Shown one piece after another: positions 51,977-60,701 of a DNA stretch of 64,000 nt. The notes under the pieces were generated by a model. It did no database searches and had not been told where the DNA came from. It worked only from the letters and a program-made list of their open reading frames with translations. Both the position numbers and the translations under genes were made by a program. How positions within the stretch are numbered: the first letter of the stretch is position 1; every line of letters begins with the position of its first letter. Where the stretch lies: assembly GCA_905214105.1 (NCBI GenBank), contig CAJMKK010000001.1, positions 310,001-374,000 of the forward strand, written 5' to 3'. Source of the stretch: an uncultured bacterium (GTDB lineage Bacteria > Actinomycetota > Coriobacteriia > Coriobacteriales > Coriobacteriaceae).

Positions 51977-53224
51977 ATGGAACAGAGAGTTGCAATCACC
52001 GGTATCGGTGCCGTGTCGCCGCTCGGCAACACCGCGCTTGCCACCTGGGCGGCCATGTGTGCCGGAACGTGTGGCATCGGTCCGATCACGCACTTTGATA
52101 CCGATGCATTTGCCGTCAAGGTGGCAGCCGAGGTCAAAGGTTTTGACGGCAACGAGTACTTTGGCAAGCATGACGCCAAACATCTCGACCCCTGTGTTCA
52201 GTTTGCGATGGCGGCGTCGGACGAGGCCATGCACGATGCGGGCCTCGATGTTGAGGGCGCGGTCGATCGCGATCGTCTGGGTGTCTATGTGGGCTCGGGC
52301 GTGGGCGGCATGCAGACGCTTGTCGACAACGTCCATACGATTGCCGACCGCGGGCCTCGTCGCGCATCGCCCTACATGATCGCGATGATGATTCCCAACA
52401 TGGCATCGGGCAATATCGCAATCCGCCACAAGGCAAAGGGTCCGACCCTGCCCGTGGTGACCGCTTGCGCGACTTCTGCCCATGCGGTGGGCGAGGCGTT
52501 CCGCGCCATCAAGCACGGCTATGCCGATGCAATCCTGGCCGGCGGCGCCGAGGCTGCCATTATCCCCGATGCCGTTGCGGGCTTTACGTCCTGCCGCGCA
52601 TTGACCACCAACCCCGATCCCGCGACGGCTTGCCGCCCGTTCGACGCGAACCGCGACGGCTTTGTGATGGGCGAGGGCGCCTGCGTGCTGGTACTCGAGA
52701 GCATGGAACATGCGCAGGCTCGCGGTGCGCACATTTACGCCGAGGTCGTAGGCTATGGCAACACCGATGATGCCTATCACATCACGAGCCCCGATCCCGA
52801 GGCTGCCGGCATTGCCCGTGCGATATCGCTGGCGGTGGCCGAGGGCGACGTTAAGCCTTCCGAGGGCCTCTACATCAACGCTCACGGCACCTCGACCAAG
52901 CTCAACGATTCGTCTGAGACGGCGGGCATTAAGCGTGCGCTCGGCGAGGACGCGGCACGCGCCGCGCACGTCTCGTCGACCAAGTCGATGACCGGTCACA
53001 TGATCGGCGCCACGGGTGCCATTGAGGTCATGGCCTGCGCCATGGCGCTCGAGCAGGGCGTGGTACCCCCGACCATTAACTACCACACGCCCGATCCCGC
53101 CTGCGATCTTGACTACACGCCCAATCGCGCGGTTCGCGCCGACCTTACCTGGGCGCTTTCGACCAACCTAGGCTTTGGCGGGCACAACGCCGCCATCGCG
53201 CTGCGTAGATATACGAGGAGCTAG
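51977..53224 (+). CDS. fabF: 3-oxoacyl-ACP synthase II
   Basis: Elongating condensing enzyme, 415 residues. Catalytic C164 in VTACATSAH, with histidines in NAHGTSTKLND and KSMTGHMIGATGA. Of two adjacent ATGs the second (51977) has the better distance to GAGGAG. The only elongating synthase in the cluster; no fabB. Confidence 0.95.
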   Translation: MEQRVAITGIGAVSPLGNTALATWAAMCAGTCGIGPITHFDTDAFAVKVAAEVKGFDGNEYFGKHDAKHLDPCVQFAMAASDEAMHDAGLDVEGAVDRDRLGVYVGSGVGGMQTLVDNVHTIADRGPRRASPYMIAMMIPNMASGNIAIRHKAKGPTLPVVTACATSAHAVGEAFRAIKHGYADAILAGGAEAAIIPDAVAGFTSCRALTTNPDPATACRPFDANRDGFVMGEGACVLVLESMEHAQARGAHIYAEVVGYGNTDDAYHITSPDPEAAGIARAISLAVAEGDVKPSEGLYINAHGTSTKLNDSSETAGIKRALGEDAARAAHVSSTKSMTGHMIGATGAIEVMACAMALEQGVVPPTINYHTPDPACDLDYTPNRAVRADLTWALSTNLGFGGHNAAIALRRYTRS

Positions 53225-53227
53225 AGC

Positions 53228-53701
53228 ATGGATTCCAAAAGACTTGCCGAGATAGCCGATGTTATGGAGGACCGCGGCCTCACGCGCGTGCGGGTTGAGG
53301 AGCCCGATGGCACCGCGGTCGAACTTGAGCGCGCGAGCGCCGCACAGCCGGTTGCCGTGCCCATGCCTATGCCGAGCGCCATGGCCGCTCCGGTTGCGGC
53401 TCCCGCAGTCGCGCCTGCCGCACCGGAGCCCGCCGCGCAGGCGCCCGCCGCCGCACCGGAGCCCAAGGGCGCCGAGGTGACTGCTCCCATGGTCGGCGTG
53501 TTCTATGCTGCCCCGGCGCCGGGCGACGAGCCGTTTGTGCACGTGGGCTCCAAGGTCAAGGCCGGCGAGACCCTCTGCATCATCGAGGCCATGAAGGTTC
53601 TCAACGAGGTGACGGCAGAGGCAGACGGCGAGGTGCTCGAGATCTGCGTGGCCGACGGCGACCTCGTGGAGTTTGGCAGCTGCCTCATGAGGATCGGATA
53701 G
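53228..53701 (+). CDS. accB: Biotin carboxyl carrier protein of acetyl-CoA carboxylase
   Basis: 157 residues. An N-terminal helical part is followed by a Pro/Ala-rich swinging linker (about 38-80) and the biotinyl domain with K123 in IEAMKVLNEV, the BirA target. It starts 3 bases after fabF; GAGGAGCTAGAGC precedes the ATG. Confidence 0.96.
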   Translation: MDSKRLAEIADVMEDRGLTRVRVEEPDGTAVELERASAAQPVAVPMPMPSAMAAPVAAPAVAPAAPEPAAQAPAAAPEPKGAEVTAPMVGVFYAAPAPGDEPFVHVGSKVKAGETLCIIEAMKVLNEVTAEADGEVLEICVADGDLVEFGSCLMRIG

Positions 53702-53710
53702 GTGATATCC

Positions 53711-54133
53711 ATGAACAAAGAAGAACTCAAGAAGCTGTTGCCGCATCGCGAGCCGATGCTTTTGCTCGACGAGGCCGAGCTGGTGGGCGACGAGGCCCAC
53801 GGCAAGATTACGATCACGGGCGACGAGTACTTTTTGCAGGGGCATTTTCCGGGAAACCCGGTCGTCCCCGGCGTGATTCAGTGCGAGATGCTCGCCCAGA
53901 ACTGCTGCGTGCTGCTGATGGGCGATGAGGAGGCGCGCGGCGCGACGCCGTTCTACACGAGTCTGGACAAGGTTCGCTTTAAGCGTCCGGTGCGCCCGGG
54001 CGACACGGTGGATCTGGTGTGCTCCATCACGCGTGCGCGCGGGCCGTTCCGCTTTGCGACGGGTACCGCGAGCGTCAACGGTGAGGTTTGCTGCCGCGCC
54101 GATATGTCTTTTGCACTCATGCACGAAAGTTAA
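53711..54133 (+). CDS. fabZ: 3-hydroxyacyl-ACP dehydratase
   Basis: Hot-dog fold dehydratase, 140 residues. Catalytic H45 in LQGHFPGNPVVPGV and E59 in QCEMLAQ. The ATG at 53711 is preferred over a GTG at 53702 because AGGTGAT is the ribosome binding site. It lies between accB and accC. Confidence 0.95.
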   Translation: MNKEELKKLLPHREPMLLLDEAELVGDEAHGKITITGDEYFLQGHFPGNPVVPGVIQCEMLAQNCCVLLMGDEEARGATPFYTSLDKVRFKRPVRPGDTVDLVCSITRARGPFRFATGTASVNGEVCCRADMSFALMHES

Positions 54134-54143
54134 GGAAGGCTTC

Positions 54144-55487
54144 ATGTTCGACAAAGTGCTCATCGCCAACCGCGGCGAAGTCGCGGTCCGTGTTATCCGC
54201 GCGTGCCGCGATATGGGCATCAAGACCGTCGCCGTTTATTCCACGGCCGATGCGGACGCGTTGCACGTGCAACTTGCCGACGAGGCGTATTGCATCGGCG
54301 GCCCGCGTCTTGCCGAGAGCTACCTCAACGACGATGCTGTGCTCACCTGTGCCGTAAAGTCGGGGGCAAAGGCGATCCATCCTGGCTACGGTTTCTTTTC
54401 CGAGAAGGCGAGCTTCGTGCGCGACTGCGACAAGTACGGTCTGGCGTTTGTCGGTCCCTCGGCCGAGGTCATCGACAGCATGGGCGACAAGGACGCCGCA
54501 CGCCGAACGGCCGCTGCCGCGGGCGTGCCCATCGTGCCGGGCTGCGATTTGCTCAAAAGCCCCGAGGAGGCAACGGCCGAGGCCGAGCGCATCGGCTGCC
54601 CCGTGCTTATTAAGGCGCGCGCCGGCGGTGGCGGTCGCGGCATTCGCAAGGTCGAGCGCGTGGAAGATGCGGCAAAGGCGTTCATCGAGGCACGTGCCGA
54701 GGGCGAGGCCGTCTTTGGCGACGGCGAGTGCTACATGGAGAAGTTCGTCGCGCCGGCGCACCATGTCGAGGTGCAGATTATGGCCGATAAGCAGGGCCAT
54801 GTGTTTTCGCTCGGCGAGCGCGAGTGCTCGGTGCAGCGCCGCAACCAAAAGCTGATCGAGGAGAGCCCCGCGCCGTGCCTCGACGGACGCGATGATATTC
54901 GCGCGCGCATGCACAAGGCCGCGCGCGACCTGGCTCGTGCCGTTGGCTATGAGGGCGCCGGCACCATTGAGTTTCTGTACTCAGATGACGGCAATTTCTA
55001 CTTTATGGAAATGAACACGCGCTTGCAGGTGGAGCATCCGGTTACGGAGTTTGTGACCGATACCGACTTGGTCAAGTGGCAGCTGCGCGTGGCAGCCGGC
55101 CAGCCTCTGCCCTTTGAGCAGGAGGACATGCCGGTTCGCAACCACGCCATGGAGTGCCGCATCAATGCCGAAACGCCGGACTTTCTGCCGTCATGCGGAA
55201 CGGTCACCGCGTTGCGTGTACCGGGTGGCCCGCGCGTGCGCTGGGATTCCGCCATGTTTACCGGTGCGAACGTTCCGCCGTACTACGACTCCATGCTTGG
55301 CAAGCTCATCGTGTGTGCGCCCACGCGTGACGGCGCCATTCGCAAGATGCGCTCGGCCCTGGGCGAGCTCGTGATTGAAGGCGTGAGCGAAAACAGCGAG
55401 CTTCAGCTCGACGTGCTGGCAAACGACGAGTTCTTGTCGGGCATGTATCACACCGATCTGATGGGGCATCTCTATGCTGATGAATAG
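54144..55487 (+). CDS. accC: Biotin carboxylase subunit of acetyl-CoA carboxylase
   Basis: Carboxylates biotin on AccB with ATP and bicarbonate; 447 residues. ATP-grasp motifs are KARAGGGGRGIRKV and EMNTRLQVEHPVTE; HPGYGFFSE is in the N-terminal domain. AAGGAAGG precedes the ATG. It overlaps the next gene by 14 bases. Confidence 0.96.
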   Translation: MFDKVLIANRGEVAVRVIRACRDMGIKTVAVYSTADADALHVQLADEAYCIGGPRLAESYLNDDAVLTCAVKSGAKAIHPGYGFFSEKASFVRDCDKYGLAFVGPSAEVIDSMGDKDAARRTAAAAGVPIVPGCDLLKSPEEATAEAERIGCPVLIKARAGGGGRGIRKVERVEDAAKAFIEARAEGEAVFGDGECYMEKFVAPAHHVEVQIMADKQGHVFSLGERECSVQRRNQKLIEESPAPCLDGRDDIRARMHKAARDLARAVGYEGAGTIEFLYSDDGNFYFMEMNTRLQVEHPVTEFVTDTDLVKWQLRVAAGQPLPFEQEDMPVRNHAMECRINAETPDFLPSCGTVTALRVPGGPRVRWDSAMFTGANVPPYYDSMLGKLIVCAPTRDGAIRKMRSALGELVIEGVSENSELQLDVLANDEFLSGMYHTDLMGHLYADE

Positions 55488-57198
55488 AAAAGCGAAGACG
55501 GTCAACGTCCTCGAGGGGCCGATAACCGAGTCGTGCGCCGAGTTTCCCGCGCGCCACGTGTTTATCAAGTGCCCGGAGTGCCGCCGTGTGATCGATGAGG
55601 CACGCCTGCACGACAACCTCGAGGTCTGCCCCCGTTGCGGCAAGCACTTTCGCGTGAGCGGGCGCGACCGTATGCGCATGACGGTTGACGAGGGCACGTT
55701 TGAGGAATGGGATGCTAATCTGGCGTCGGAGGACTTCCTCTCGTTTCCCGGTTATGCCGACAAACTCAAGAGCGTGAGCGAGCGTTCGGGCGAGCGCGAT
55801 GCCGTTGTGTGCGGCAGGGGCAAAATCTGCGGTTGCGATACAGCTCTCTTCTTTATGGACGCCAACTTTATGATGGGCTCGATGGGTTCTGTGGTGGGCG
55901 AAAAGATCTGTCGCACATTTGAGCGAGCGACCGAGCTGGGATTGCCAGTTGTCGGCTTTACCGTTTCGGGCGGTGCGCGCATGCAAGAGGGCGTGACATC
56001 GCTTATGCAGATGGCCAAGATTTCTGCGGCGGTTAGGCGCCACAGCGAGGCGGGCGGCCTGTATATCACGGTGCTCACCGACCCCACGACTGGCGGCGTG
56101 ACCGCGAGCTTTGCCATGGAGGGCGACATTATCCTGGCCGAGCCCGATGCCCTGACGGCATTTGCCGGCCCGCGCGTGATCGAGCAGAACATGCACAAGC
56201 GCCTGCCCAAGGGATTCCAGCGCTCCGAGTTTTTGCTGGAGCACGGCTTTTGCGATGCCGTTGTTCCGCGTGGCGAGATTGCGCTCACGGTAGGCGAGCT
56301 GCTGGCGCTGCACGAAGGGCACGCGCCCGGCCTGGGGGCACCGCATGAGATCGTGCATACGGGTCGCCGCGGCAAAAAGTTGGGACACTTGTTCAAGCGC
56401 TCGGCCGTACCAAAAACCGAGCTCGAGATTGTCAAGCAGACCCGCTCGGCAGATCGCGCCACGGCAGGCGAGATGATCTCGCTGGGCCTGGATGGATTTG
56501 TGGAGCTGCACGGGGACCGCTACTTTGGCGACGACGCCGCTGTGGTGGCTGGCATTGGCTGGAAAGACGGACGCCCCGTAACGGTCATCGCTATCGAACG
56601 CGGCACCACGACCAAAGAGCGCATGCGTCGCAACTTTGGTATGGCACATCCCGAGGGCTACCGCAAAGCGCGTCGCCTTATGCGCCAGGCCGAAAAGTTT
56701 GGTCGACCGGTTCTGTGCCTGGTCGATACTTCGGGCGCGTTTTGCGGCATCGGTGCCGAGGAGCGCGGCCAGGGCGAGGCGATTGCCCAGAATCTCATGG
56801 AGATGAGCGGCCTTAAGACGCCGATTGTCTCGGTGGTGACAGGCGAGGGCGGCTCTGGTGGCGCGCTGGCGCTATCCGTGGCCGACCGCATCCTGATGCT
56901 CTCGAGCTCGGCCTATTCGGTCGTGAGCCCCGAGGCCTGTGCGTCGATCCTGTGGAAGGATACCGACCGCGCGAATGAGGCCGCCGAAGCGCTTAAGCTC
57001 ACGGCCCCCGATCTGTTGGCGCTCGGCATCATCGACGGCATTGTTGACGATAGGGGCCTGTCGCATGAGGAGATCGCCGGTGCCGTCATGTCCTCGGCAT
57101 TTGATGCCTTCGATACGCTTGGGCAGCTCGACGACGCGACCCTCACAAACCTCCGCTACGAAAAGTACCGCGCAATCGGTCGGTACCGCACGATGTGA
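55474..57198 (+). CDS. accDA: Fused acetyl-CoA carboxylase carboxyltransferase (AccD-AccA)
   Basis: One 574-residue chain carries both carboxyltransferase halves. Residues 1 to about 285 are AccD-like with a four-cysteine zinc finger (C33, C36, C52, C55) and FMGS/VSGGARMQEG motifs. From about 310 the AccA-like half follows (FVELHGDRYFGDDAAVVAGIGW, GTTTKERMRRNFGMAHPEGYRKA, EGGSGGALAL). In many bacteria these are separate subunits. The fusion ensures equal amounts. The stop codon lies inside a short repeat (57194-57224). Confidence 0.94.
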   Translation: MLMNRKAKTVNVLEGPITESCAEFPARHVFIKCPECRRVIDEARLHDNLEVCPRCGKHFRVSGRDRMRMTVDEGTFEEWDANLASEDFLSFPGYADKLKSVSERSGERDAVVCGRGKICGCDTALFFMDANFMMGSMGSVVGEKICRTFERATELGLPVVGFTVSGGARMQEGVTSLMQMAKISAAVRRHSEAGGLYITVLTDPTTGGVTASFAMEGDIILAEPDALTAFAGPRVIEQNMHKRLPKGFQRSEFLLEHGFCDAVVPRGEIALTVGELLALHEGHAPGLGAPHEIVHTGRRGKKLGHLFKRSAVPKTELEIVKQTRSADRATAGEMISLGLDGFVELHGDRYFGDDAAVVAGIGWKDGRPVTVIAIERGTTTKERMRRNFGMAHPEGYRKARRLMRQAEKFGRPVLCLVDTSGAFCGIGAEERGQGEAIAQNLMEMSGLKTPIVSVVTGEGGSGGALALSVADRILMLSSSAYSVVSPEACASILWKDTDRANEAAEALKLTAPDLLALGIIDGIVDDRGLSHEEIAGAVMSSAFDAFDTLGQLDDATLTNLRYEKYRAIGRYRTM

Positions 57199-57224
57199 CA
57201 AAGGGACAGTCCGTATGTCACATT
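57194..57224. repeat. Short direct repeat R1 before the PTS gene
   Basis: TGTGACAAAGGGACAGTCC, then GTATGTCACATT. A related copy R2 follows the PTS gene at 58470-58501. Each copy has TGACA/TGTCA ends in inverted orientation. R1 contains the TGA stop of accDA. Confidence 0.65.
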
Positions 57225-57238
57225 GGGAAAGGCGTTCC

Positions 57239-58465
57239 ATGTCACAAGTTTCTAACACCTCGTTTACAACGACAGTTTCATCAAACGCCATGGCCGTAGT
57301 GGACTATCTGTCCAAAAGCATGATGTCGGCGCTGCCGTTTATTGTCTGCGCGGCGTTGTTCCGCACCGTCGCCGTCATTATGGGTGAAGGCATGCTGGGC
57401 CTGTGGTCTGCCGATTCCGAAATCTATCGCCTGTTCTACAGTTGGCTCTATAACGCCGGCTATTACTTTTTGCCCATCTATCTTGGTTGGGCGGCCGCCC
57501 GCCAGCTCGGTTGCTCGGAACAACTGGGCATGATGCTGGGCGGCGTATTGATTGCGCCCGATCTGCTTAAGCTCGTCGATGCCGCATCGACGACGGGGGC
57601 ATCGATGACTTCCGTGTATGGTCTGCTTCCCGCGCCGGTCAACGATTACACGACGACTGTTATTCCGGTTCTCATCTCGGCGCCCGTGCTTTGGCGAGTG
57701 GAGTGTTTCTTTCGGCGCGTTATCCCTCAGGCCGTGGCGTTTTCGTTCGTTCCGTTTGCGACCATGCTTGTCATGGTTCCGGTTTCGCTGTGTATAGCGG
57801 CGCCGGCGGGCAGCTATCTGGGCATGCTGTTGGGACAGCTTATGTTTATGCTCGGCAATTCCGGTGGCATCGTGTCGCTGCTCACGCTCATGGGGCTTGC
57901 CGCGGGCTGGGAGTTCCTTAAGATCGCGGGCGTCAGCAACGTCGTCCTATCGCTCGCCTATGCGCAGTTTATGAGTGCGGGAACGGATTCGTGCATCCTG
58001 ATCGCCGCGACGATGGCAACGTTCGCCGTTTGGGGCATGCCCTTTGGCGCGTCGCTCCGCGTTGCGGATAAGGACGAGAAGGCGCTCATGCTGGGCTATT
58101 CAATCTCGGGTATTCTTGGCGGCGTAAGCGAGCCGGCGCTGTACGGTTGCGGCTTTAAATATGGCAGGTGCCTGACGTGCATGGCCATTGGCGGTGCCGT
58201 CGGAGGCCTTGTTGCGGCCGTGGGCCACGTTACGGCCTATACCATCGGCATGACGAATGTCCTCATGGTCATTGGCTTTGCCACGGGCGGCATCTCGAAT
58301 CTGCTGTGGTGCTGTGCTGCCGGAGGTGTGGCATTTGCGGTGTCTGCGGCGCTGAGCTACTGCTTTGGCGTGGTGCCGGCGAAGGGGCAGGCGACGGGGC
58401 AGGCGGCGGGGGACGGAGCCGTTTCGCCTAAAACCTCGAAGAGCGTGGCCGAGGCAAGCGCATAA
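57239..58465 (+). CDS. PTS EIIC membrane component
   Basis: A 408-residue sugar permease domain with about ten hydrophobic segments. The GVSEPALYGCGFKY motif corresponds to the GITEPAIYG motif of the glucose/beta-glucoside EIIC superfamily. No EIIB or EIIA domain is attached or adjacent, so partners must come from elsewhere. The ATG at 57239 has AAAGG upstream. The gene is bracketed by repeats R1 and R2 and sits between fatty-acid and efflux genes, which suggests an inserted unit. Sugar unknown. Confidence 0.83.
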   Translation: MSQVSNTSFTTTVSSNAMAVVDYLSKSMMSALPFIVCAALFRTVAVIMGEGMLGLWSADSEIYRLFYSWLYNAGYYFLPIYLGWAAARQLGCSEQLGMMLGGVLIAPDLLKLVDAASTTGASMTSVYGLLPAPVNDYTTTVIPVLISAPVLWRVECFFRRVIPQAVAFSFVPFATMLVMVPVSLCIAAPAGSYLGMLLGQLMFMLGNSGGIVSLLTLMGLAAGWEFLKIAGVSNVVLSLAYAQFMSAGTDSCILIAATMATFAVWGMPFGASLRVADKDEKALMLGYSISGILGGVSEPALYGCGFKYGRCLTCMAIGGAVGGLVAAVGHVTAYTIGMTNVLMVIGFATGGISNLLWCCAAGGVAFAVSAALSYCFGVVPAKGQATGQAAGDGAVSPKTSKSVAEASA

Positions 58466-58469
58466 ATCG

Positions 58470-58501
58470 ATTGACAAAGGGGCAGTCCCGCATGTCACAT
58501 T
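58470..58501. repeat. Short direct repeat R2 after the PTS gene
   Basis: ATTGACAAAGGGGCAGTCCC, then GCATGTCACATT: the same sequence as R1 with about five changes, same orientation. It begins 5 bases after the PTS stop codon. Confidence 0.65.
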
Positions 58502-58503
58502 CC

Positions 58504-58536
58504 AAGGCCGTGGCCCGTGTGGGCGCGGCCTTTTTG
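58504..58536 (+). terminator. Terminator after the PTS gene
   Basis: AAGGCCG-tg-GCCC-gtgt-GGGC-g-CGGCCTT stem followed by TTTGT. Confidence 0.88.
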
Positions 58537-58614
58537 TATCTGGAGGACAAAGTGGCTACACTACAATCCGTTTGAGCAATAGATATATAGGCAGTACCGT
58601 GGGGGCGGATGTAG

Positions 58615-59769
58615 ATGGTCGAGTGGATTGTTAAACGTGCGCAGGGCGACCGTGCGCGCGTGGGCACGTTGACGGGCATCGTGTGCATCGTTGCCAATGT
58701 GGCACTATGCGCTGCGAAGGGTGCAATTGGCGTGCTGTCGGGATCGGTTTCGATCGTGGCGGATGCCATGAACAACCTGTCCGATGCCAGCTCGAATATC
58801 GTGAGCGTGCTGGGCTTTAAGCTGGCGAGCAAGCCGGCCGACCCCGAGCATCCTTACGGCCACGGTCGCTACGAGTATCTCTCGGGATTGGTCGTGGCGG
58901 CACTCGTGCTGCTGATTGGCGTTGAGCTGGTGAAGTCCTCGGTCGAGCGCGTCATCCACCCCGAACCTGTCGAGTTCTCGCTTGCCCTGGTGGCAGTTCT
59001 AGTGCTTTCGATGGTCGTAAAGCTCTGGATGGCGGCCCTTAACCAAAAGCTCGGTGACCGCATTGAGTCCGAGACGCTGCATGCGACCGCGCAGGATTCC
59101 AAGAACGATGTTCTAGCCACGGGCGCCGTGCTGGCGTGCGCGATTGTTTCCCAGGTGACGCATATCAATCTTGATGCATGGGTTGGACTTGCCGTTGGCG
59201 CCTATATTGGTTGGAGCGGTTTTGAACTCATCCAGGATACGGTGAGCCCGCTTTTGGGCCAGGCGCCCGATCCCAAGCTGGTCAAGCACATTCGAGACAA
59301 GATCATGAGCTACCCCGGCGTTTTGGGCGTTCACGATTTGATGGTTCACGACTACGGCCCGGGCAGGAAGTTTGCAAGTGCGCACGCCGAGATGGCGGCC
59401 GAGGTCAGCCCGCTGGAAAGTCACGACACGCTCGATAACATCGAGCAGTCGTTTAGGGTCGAAGACGGCATGATCGTCACGCTTCACTACGATCCCATCG
59501 TGACCGATGACCCCAAGGTGGCGAGCATGCGCTTGCGCATTCACGCCATGGCTCAGGAGATTGATAACCGCCTCTCGATTCATGACCTACGCTGTGTGCC
59601 GGGTCCTACGCACACCAACGTGATCTTTGACTGCGTGCGCCCCTCGGATCTGCAAATGAGTGCCGAAGACGTAAAGCACGCGCTGGCACAACGGGTCGAA
59701 TCGGAATATCCCAAGTCGATTGCCAAGATTACGATCGACGAAGACTACGTAGGACATACCCACGAGTAA
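58615..59769 (+). CDS. Cation diffusion facilitator (metal efflux) protein
   Basis: A 384-residue CDF transporter that exports divalent metals against protons. There are about six transmembrane helices; the metal sites are DAMNNLSDASSN in helix 2 and DSKNDVLATG in helix 5 (DxxxD patterns), with the histidine loop PEHPYGHGRYEY between. A cytoplasmic C-terminal domain (about 210-300) and a further 85-residue tail ending GHTHE follow, longer than the minimal family. The metal (Zn, Mn or Fe) is not determined. Confidence 0.9.
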   Translation: MVEWIVKRAQGDRARVGTLTGIVCIVANVALCAAKGAIGVLSGSVSIVADAMNNLSDASSNIVSVLGFKLASKPADPEHPYGHGRYEYLSGLVVAALVLLIGVELVKSSVERVIHPEPVEFSLALVAVLVLSMVVKLWMAALNQKLGDRIESETLHATAQDSKNDVLATGAVLACAIVSQVTHINLDAWVGLAVGAYIGWSGFELIQDTVSPLLGQAPDPKLVKHIRDKIMSYPGVLGVHDLMVHDYGPGRKFASAHAEMAAEVSPLESHDTLDNIEQSFRVEDGMIVTLHYDPIVTDDPKVASMRLRIHAMAQEIDNRLSIHDLRCVPGPTHTNVIFDCVRPSDLQMSAEDVKHALAQRVESEYPKSIAKITIDEDYVGHTHE

Positions 59770-59808
59770 GGCTGTGCCGGCAAAGCAAGTTATACAGAAG
59801 GGGAGAGC

Positions 59809-60435
59809 ATGAAGAAGCTATATCTACTCCGCCACGGCCAGACAGAATTCAACGTCAAAAAGCTGGTCCAGGGCCGCTGCGACTCGCCGCTGACCGACCT
59901 GGGCCGCAAACAAGCGGGAATGGCAGCCGCGTGGCTCAAAGCCCACGGCGTCGTCCCCGACAAAGTGGTCTCATCACCCTTAGGCCGAGCCATGAACACG
60001 GCAAGTCTCGTCGCATGCGAACTCCTCGGTCCGGACGCCGCTGTCGAGCCCTGCGAAGGCATTATCGAGCGCGGCTACGGCACCTTCGAAGAAGGCCCCC
60101 ACGACGCGCTACCCACCGACGTCTGGGACCCCGGCGAGGATTTGGTCCCCTTTGGAGGAGAGGGAAGCAAAGCGTTGCAAGAACGCATGGTAGCCACCCT
60201 CACCAATCTCATAAGCGCCGAGGATATCGAAACCCTTCTAGCAGTAAGCCACGGCAGCGCCAGCCGCCAATTCATCAAGGATGCAGCCCCAGAGGGCTTC
60301 GAGCTCCCAGCAAAACTCCCCAACTGCGCCATCATGATCTTCGATTTTGACGAGGAAGATTTGCAAGGAAAGAGCGACAGGCTCCAATGCAAGTTCACTC
60401 TCCAGCAAATAGTGGACCCCCAACAAAGTAATTAG
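59809..60435 (+). CDS. Histidine phosphatase family protein (phosphoglycerate mutase-like)
   Basis: A 208-residue phosphohydrolase. The catalytic RHGQTEFN (residues 8-15) carries the phosphorylated histidine; the second arginine is in SSPLGRAMNTA and the second histidine in AVSHGSASR. GAAGGGGAGAGC precedes the ATG. Codons ending in A or C are strongly over-represented compared with neighbours. The substrate is not evident. Confidence 0.88.
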   Translation: MKKLYLLRHGQTEFNVKKLVQGRCDSPLTDLGRKQAGMAAAWLKAHGVVPDKVVSSPLGRAMNTASLVACELLGPDAAVEPCEGIIERGYGTFEEGPHDALPTDVWDPGEDLVPFGGEGSKALQERMVATLTNLISAEDIETLLAVSHGSASRQFIKDAAPEGFELPAKLPNCAIMIFDFDEEDLQGKSDRLQCKFTLQQIVDPQQSN

Positions 60436-60480
60436 CTGAGCGAGCAGAGTTAAGCAGACATCAACGTGTCGTCTCCCGAG

Positions 60481-60615
60481 CTTGGCAGAGGGGCGGCGAA
60501 ATATATTAAGTTTGTCGCGAGTTCCGCACGCAAAGGAAAGCACTTAATGTGCTTTCCGTCTTGCGCAGGACTGTAGAGCAGCAAACTTAATATATTTCGC
60601 CGCCCCTCTGCCAAG
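60481..60615. repeat. Long palindromic element E3
   Basis: Perfect 34-base arms (60481-60514 and 60582-60615; CTTGGCAGAGGGGCGGCG... outermost) enclose a 67-base core that differs from the E2 core at one base. Motifs: TTCCGCACG (60522), inner stem with CACTTAATGTG (60541), CAGGACT (60566). The innermost seven arm bases (AAGTTTG/CAAACTT) are shared with E2; the outer arms are not. It lies 46 bases after the phosphatase gene and about 60 bases before the rplC promoter region. Noncoding. Confidence 0.92.
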
Positions 60616-60673
60616 CCCAGGCGACTCCACGCACTTTACCTGCGTAAACAATGTGAGTGAAATATGAATCTCG

Positions 60674-60701
60674 ATGGATACGCCCGCAGCCGTGTATACT
60701 A
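60674..60701 (+). promoter_or_regulatory. Promoter-like motif upstream of rplC
   Basis: ATGGATACGCCCGCAGCC followed by GTGTATACT contains a TATACT -10 box (60695-60700). The block matches 23 of 26 bases with 62539-62564 upstream of rplB. The 180-base leader up to rplC has a GCGTAC/GTACGC hairpin (about 60827-60848) and no ORF; it could bind a ribosomal protein. Confidence 0.55.
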
